Below, piece by piece: positions 58,518-64,000 of a stretch of DNA of 64,000 nucleotides (position 1 is its first letter; the number at the start of each line of letters is the position of its first letter). Made by a program: the position numbers and the translations under genes. Source of the stretch: Rhexocercosporidium sp. MPI-PUGE-AT-0058 (Eukaryota; Ascomycota; Leotiomycetes; Helotiales); the NCBI GenBank assembly GCA_020746875.1, contig JAGTJL010000030.1, positions 124,001 to 188,000 of the forward strand, in the 5' to 3' direction. The notes under the pieces are model-generated. The model searched no databases. It saw only the letters and a program-made list of their open reading frames with translations, and was not told where the DNA came from.

Positions 58518-59210
58518 TGACGGCTGATGTTTCCAATGTGTATAGTAGTACCCTAACACCAGTATATACAATCCCCTTACGAATACCCCTTCCTAACTCT
58601 TATAATTTCCCTCCCCTTCCCTCTTCCTTCCCCTCCCATACGTACTCCAAAACCTCTCTCTCATATGTTTCTCAACCGTCAAATGTTCCTCTCCCCTCCA
58701 CTCCTTGCCCTAGTTTTCATTTCATGCTTTTGCAAAAGGAAAGTAATCATTCTTTTTTGGTTTCAAATATCGAAGTGTTCTCTATGTGCGAATTCGATGA
58801 AAGAAGCAATCTCGGCATCCAGAATAGGCTAGTGCCGACATATGAGCTACTACTACTCCTTATTATCCTTCACTGTGGCATTGCATTCATTTCACAAACA
58901 ACGAAGATCAGATGATGAGAAGACGGATTTGAACTGAAGTCAAGATGCAGGCTTTAATAAATGATAAGAAAATATTTCCTCGGTTTCAAACCTCGATTCG
59001 ATGAAGTGTCTAGCATACGAGCTTCTAGTCTAGATTTGGAATATGAACACTCCCCAAAATTGTAGGGTTTTCTACCAAAAGAGTTAGACTTAACTCTTCC
59101 TGCCGCTCGTTCTCTTTTAGTACTTAAACGTGAGCAACTGCCGCTTTAACCTGCGAGAGTGAGCATACCTGAGCGGAGGGTAAGCGTACCTGATCAGAGT
59201 CTGAGCACTT
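58518..59210. other. Intergenic, no gene seen
   Basis: 3' flank of the AA12-like gene; no supported feature. Confidence 0.45.
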
Positions 59211-59405
59211 CCTTAGTCAGCCTACGTATTATAATATGGAACTTATTTTGTCTTCCTACATAACCCGGCTACAGTTTCCTTGCGAATTTTGCCCGGGAAT
59301 CTGGTTTTACTCCCTCGCAGGGCTTCTATCGGAGCAGATTTTATATCTCCCCTGTCAAATAGCACGTGGCTCGAGGTTTCGCTTTATGATTTACCCCGAG
59401 TGGTT
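59211..59405. repeat. Dispersed repeat, copy 2
   Basis: Same-orientation match to 26761-26960, about 195 bp, with small indels and mainly transition differences. No coding capacity or clear terminal structure was seen. Confidence 0.75.
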
Positions 59406-61354
59406 CTGTTAGTTGAGACGTTGTCCTTTCCCCAAAGTCTAAGTCATGTTGAATTGAGGAGAAATGAGAAGCGGGATGATGTGTACGGACGAAAAGAAAG
59501 CTACCACGATGCGAGGGTTGTAAAATCTATGAATTTGGAAAGGAGTAGAGATATATAGCTAGAAGTGACACGGATCAGGGCTTGGCTTCATTCCTTGAAA
59601 AAGAAACCAGGGATACAAGAGGTCAGAGAAGCTATCCCGTACCACGAGCCTGCCGTACCATATGAAAAAGCCACATCCTACCGCTGGACCTCATCAACTA
59701 AGGAGCAAGCGCTTGAGCGAATGGTTTTTTTGCTTGCTAACAGGTGACCTTCGGGGCGCCTCTTATCTTAAGCTAGACCTGCGTTCACGGTGCTTCTAGT
59801 CAAGCCTGCAATAAGTGTCAAGTCCGCGATGTGATTTCATATTGCATTGCCATGTTAAACGAGTTTAACATGCCTTAGACACATCGATCCTAGCAGGACA
59901 CCTCTTCCGTCTCAATGTGGGCTCGGGCCGAGGATTGGAAAAATAGGGTTGCGTTTTTGACGAGCACTTGCATCTCTTAACAGGTGTTGATGTTGGAGGG
60001 AAAGATCCCCGATAAGAGAAGACGTAGATGTGAATTTCAACAACGCGATAGACAGTAGAGAAACGTCGTATGGTGTTGTGGTGTGAAGCTACGGCGCCCT
60101 CAGGCAGGAGAAAGCTCTGAAATGATCGGTGCGCGAATGCCACGACTGCTGAGTTCTGTGGTAGCTCAAGTGCAAAATTTTCACTAGTACTCCGTATTTT
60201 TCTTGCAGCAGACGGAAAGTTGACATGTTTTCTGTCGCACTGAAATATGATGTTCAGAGAGAAGAGCTAACGGATAAAAGATCCCATGTTAGTGCCTGGG
60301 GTACTAAGGTACGCTAAGCTATTAATGGCTTAGAAAAGGCCCCTGGGATGGATATCTTTTCTCGCGAGATGTCTACCTTCTTACATATCCATCACTATCA
60401 ACTCTCAATATCAAGCACACATTATTTGATTTCTTCTTCAAGACCGTTCCTTCCAATAGTAGCTTCTAGTTTCTCCATCTTTTCTACTAAGGCTTTCTCC
60501 TTCTCTCTTCGAGTGTCGTGCCCTAATGCTAAACGTTCGCAAACATGCGACGAATCATAAATGTATGCATTCAGAGTCGAGGATTCGGTTGCAGATCTGT
60601 GACTGTGATAGTGAGCGACTATCGGACTAGTCTCAGATTTTTATGGCATACCTGGACGATGAGGTTTTCTCCCGTGGGACAATGTCCCGATCTGTGGCTG
60701 TGCAATTGGGCTGTGGCTGAGCCATATCTGGGCTCTATATCTCTTGCGTTGTTGAGTGTTTTGATGTGAAGAGAAATGAAGACTCATAGAGTGTCACAGT
60801 TGATCAATTCAAGTGCAATGGTTGCATTTAATTAGGAAGTCCACGAATATGCCGCTTCTTATATGATTTATCCCATCTCTCGAAGTATCATCTTTCCATC
60901 CTTATTGCTGAAGCTTGAAATTCCGAGGTGTCTTCCATCTTTTGCATTCTATTTCTACAATATCGTTTCTACATCAAAGCAGCATTGAGCAGCCGTCAGA
61001 AAGCAGAAGGTCATGATGTGGGAAGGTGTGATTTTTGAGCGGCACAACTTCTGCGCAGCTGCGCATTGTCGGCTTTGGGCGTCTACAGACCCTTGTCAAC
61101 CCGCAAAGACTGCGAAATTTCACAGCCTCGCGCCTACTGTGACATACTTCGACCTCTAGTATTCATGAAAACCTCACTCGTTATTTTTGCTTGCTTTGTA
61201 TTCCATTCCAGGATTTCTGCGACAGGAAAGCTTCTCATATCGCCAAGCGAGGAATTCGAGACAGTTCTATCGCATTTCATCTACATCGACTCCATTCCCG
61301 AAGCCGGGCAGAGACCCTCACTCGACAGCCTTCTTGAACAGTACCATCAATACT
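59406..61354. other. Intergenic, no gene seen
   Basis: No motif-bearing coding sequence on either strand. The last 170 bases are open in frame with the zinc-finger gene but upstream of its likely ATG. Confidence 0.45.
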
Positions 61355-64000
61355 ATGGACGACTCCCAGAAGTCTTCACTTGATACTCCACATGGCTGGG
61401 AACTTGCGGATGTCGATAAACTGTTCCCCCCATTACACGATGGTGATGTCGTCAGAATCAACGCCGAGGCAGTAGAGCTTCTACTTGAGGATAATGGCGG
61501 CTTCGGGCAATATTCCTCAATCGCAGATCTCTCGAAGACCTCGTTGCCAGTTAAGATCACGGCGTTGACCCACAACAACCTGAAGCCATGGCAATCCATT
61601 TCCTCCCGCTCAATGTCATCCAATTCAGCATCGTCTTGTGCCACATTCTCAACAGCCGCATCTCGAAGCTCCAGTACGTCTTCGGTGGCAAATCGTGATT
61701 ACATCCTTGGTCGAGCTGATCCCGAATACCAAACTTCGGCTTTATCAAGTGGGAATGCCAAACGAATTCACAAGCTTCCCGGAAAATTCCACTGTAGCCT
61801 CTGCCCGAAGTTTTATACTCGTGCTTACAACCTCCGATCCCATATTCAGACTCATCGTGATCATGATCGAAAGAGTCAAGAAGGATTCCATTCCGGAGAA
61901 AATAAGTTCATTTGCAGAGGGGACCTTCAACAACGTGGCCACTGGGGGTGCGGTCGAGACTTTGTCCATCTGGGTGCTTTGGGCCAACATCTCCGCTCAG
62001 AAGCAGGAAAAAAATGCATCAAGCTTCTCGTTGCTGAAGAACTTAGTTGGAACAAGGTACTGAGACAGGGTATACATGCCACAGGGAAGTTAGGGCCATT
62101 TCCCCAAGAGGAGAGGAGTGGCAACGCCTCTTTTCCCGCTTCATTAGTGGCTCAATACCCCGGCCTTGCCACATTGCCATGGTCAGAACTTGCCCAAGCC
62201 GATGTAGGCCTGGATGAGGATATCGAACAAAGCGGATCCTTGACATCTGACCCCAATACATCATCAGAGTCATCGTGCAGCACCTTTTCCTCCCTATCAT
62301 CGGACGAGTCCAACATCAAAGAAAGCAGTGACTGGAGCAATTATCTTCTTTCCGACATGCTCATTTTCAGCGATGTCACCGGCGATAATGCTACTAACAA
62401 TATAACAGTGCTGCCTCATGGCAACCTTGAGGTTCTAAACGGACAAATAGATTTCGGTGAAATTCACCTCGGTCACGCAACTTATATAGATGCAGCATCA
62501 ACTAGAGAGCACAAGCATAGTGCTATCGGCGCTGAGCTGGAAGAGCCAGATTGGACTCGCTGGAGCACATCAACGGACTGGCAAGCTTATAGAAAATGGA
62601 TTGCACGTACGCAGCCAGTTGGACTGGATAACACCCAGGACTTAAGTGAAAGTCATTCAACTCCATTCGAGGCTGCGAAGGTCGAGCAACCTTTCGAACA
62701 AACTCATAGTGTCGAGGTTCTTGGATCAAATGACTCCGAAGAAGACACTGAAACCATCAACGGAGCGGAGAATGACGTGCCCTTATCACATAACCACTAC
62801 TTCAAACATGATGAATCTGCGCAGCTATCGCCCGCCAGAAGCTCTTCCTCCACAGTTGGTAGCAAGCTCGGAAAAGCCAGCCCTTATTCTGTGCAGAGCC
62901 AGGATAGCGAGAGTGATTCTTGCTTTGAAGGGGAAACGGAAATGAGTTTCGACGAGTGTGAGAGCTTTTTGTCGCCCTCGCCGTCACTTTTTCACATATC
63001 AGATTTATGGGCTCCAAAGCAGATGCTGATCATTGACATCTTGCGTGCTTTTTGGGATATATACAACAAAGAGTTTCCATGGATCATTTCAAGATGTATC
63101 GCGTCGATAGCCAAAGACTTCACTAATGGAGCGACATCCGGTGCGCCTAGCAGTTCCTCGTCTAGATCGGCTCTTTCAACCTCCAGATCTTCCTCTACAG
63201 TAACGTCGTCGTCTATTTCAAGCTTATCGGTATCTAAAAGAAAGTTCTCCGAAGATGATGGTGATCGAGGGCCCATGGAGCCAATTCAGGGGTCAATACT
63301 AATGCCAAAGGACCAACCCATCATCCGGTATGGGTGCCCATTCCGGAAGCATAATCCACGTAAGTATAACATGCATCACTACCAGAGTTGTGCTTTAGGA
63401 TCTTTTGGCTCAATAGCCCGCGTCAAGTAAGTCAATCCACGAAGCCAGAATTCACAACTAACGGCGTTCAGAGAACATTTGTATAGAAGACACATGGCCC
63501 CTATTCAATGCGTGCGGTGTTGGCTATTTTTCAAAGACCAGGAGAATCTCAACATACATATTTCAGCAACCAATATCTGCGAACGTCGCGATGGCGAAGC
63601 AGCTGAGGGTATTACCCCAAGTACTGAAAAGAGGCTCCGCAGCCGTAAAAAGCTGTCAGGGGGCCAAACCGACAACGACCGCTGGCGAGATATTTACCGA
63701 ATGCTGTTTCCGGGAGTTACCGACGAAGACATCCCATCACCCTGTAAGTCTTTGATGCCCAGAAAGTCGGCCCATTACTGACCTTCTTAGTCTATGAAAC
63801 CGTCCAAGATGATGCCGCGCAAGCTTCCGTCTCGCTCGAGATTCCTATTGAGGAATTTATGCGCCAAGAGGTCCCTCAATTATTCACAAGCCGCCTGGAA
63901 ACTGAAGTTGATAACTTGAACTTGGAGCACACTGGTCTTTTGGATGACCCGGCTCGCCTTCGAGAGACGTTCATCGCCCGAATGACAAGCTTGATCAACG
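61355..64000 (+). CDS. Crz1-like C2H2 zinc-finger protein with C-terminal CPFRKHNPRKY module (runs off right edge)
   Basis: A probable DNA-binding regulator. The start at 61355 (MDDSQKSS) was chosen as the first ATG in the long frame with low-complexity N-terminal sequence. Exons: 61355-63426, 63472-63743, 63791 to beyond 64000; about 851 residues in the window. After a Ser-rich region, finger 1 reads FHCSLCPKFYTRAYNLRSHI (C147, C150, H163, H167). It passes through HRDHDRKSQEGFHSGENKF into the atypical third Crz1 finger ICRGDLQQRGHWGCGRDF ... HLRSEAGKKCI (C187, C199, H212, C221). The normal middle finger is absent. A long acidic/Ser-rich linker follows. The C-terminal part has YGCPFRKHNPRKYNMHHY, then EHLYRRHMAPIQCVRCWLFF and DRWRDIYRMLFPG, a fungal zinc-finger module common in large uncharacterised proteins. 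Confidence 0.82.

Noticed and set aside
59865..60143. 92-residue minus-strand open frame
   Set aside because: No motif, unsupported by context.

Overview
The window looks like nuclear DNA of a filamentous ascomycete (Pezizomycotina). Protein genes are split by short introns (about 45-160 bp, GT...AG). It encodes a full COMPASS SET1 methyltransferase, a HET-domain relic, microsomal P450s and secreted plant-cell-wall enzymes. Two long AT-rich blocks hold chromodomain-type Ty3/gypsy retrotransposons whose damage (C-to-T and G-to-A changes, Cys codons turned to Tyr, Trp codons turned to stops) fits repeat-induced point mutation (RIP). A Leotiomycete-like, plant-associated fungus is a reasonable guess, but nothing here fixes the species.

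Layout. 1-1260: N-terminal part of a P450 (minus), cut by the window edge. 2690-10792: a palindromic inverted-repeat element split by a 7.6 kb gypsy element (LTRs 3140-3399 and 10493-10752, target duplication CTTAC). 12253-13760: a RIP-damaged HET-domain pseudogene (minus). 15101-22756: a conserved block with SET1 (plus), TRM112 (minus) and a protein kinase (plus), with a 174 bp MITE between the last two. 22757-28243: sparse, with duplicated repeats and one unknown coding region carrying an in-frame stop. 28244-30167: six-exon P450. 31868-44772: an accessory, carbohydrate-active stretch, mostly on the minus strand, with an ACS-family MFS transporter, GH11 xylanase, a frameshifted short-chain dehydrogenase, a CBM1-GH5 endoglucanase, a GH7 cellobiohydrolase broken by an insertion (plus), and a secreted tyrosinase. 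45288-45573: a second MITE. 46240-53043: a second chromovirus (509 bp LTRs, duplication AATTA), followed by a solo LTR of the same family (53608-54036, duplication ATCTA) and a 235 bp inverted LTR-like pair. 54862-55384: a coding tail next to the repeat boundary. 56995-58442: a secreted sorbosone dehydrogenase/AA12-like protein. 61355-64000: a Crz1-like zinc-finger protein that runs off the right edge.

How it fits together. Housekeeping chromatin and tRNA/rRNA-modification genes sit as an island between transposon-rich segments. The xylanase, endoglucanase and AA12-like oxidoreductase, with the broken GH7, suggest lignocellulose attack, and the transporter, tyrosinase and P450s look like accessory metabolism. 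Several accessory genes are decaying: HET, GH7, SDR, the AA12 C-terminus and the unknown ORF at 25620. The most interesting points are a stop codon just before an apparent GPI-anchor tail, a Crz1-like finger array lacking its middle finger and joined to another zinc-finger module, an antisense ORF inside the first gypsy element, and a retrotransposon nested in one arm of an inverted-repeat element.
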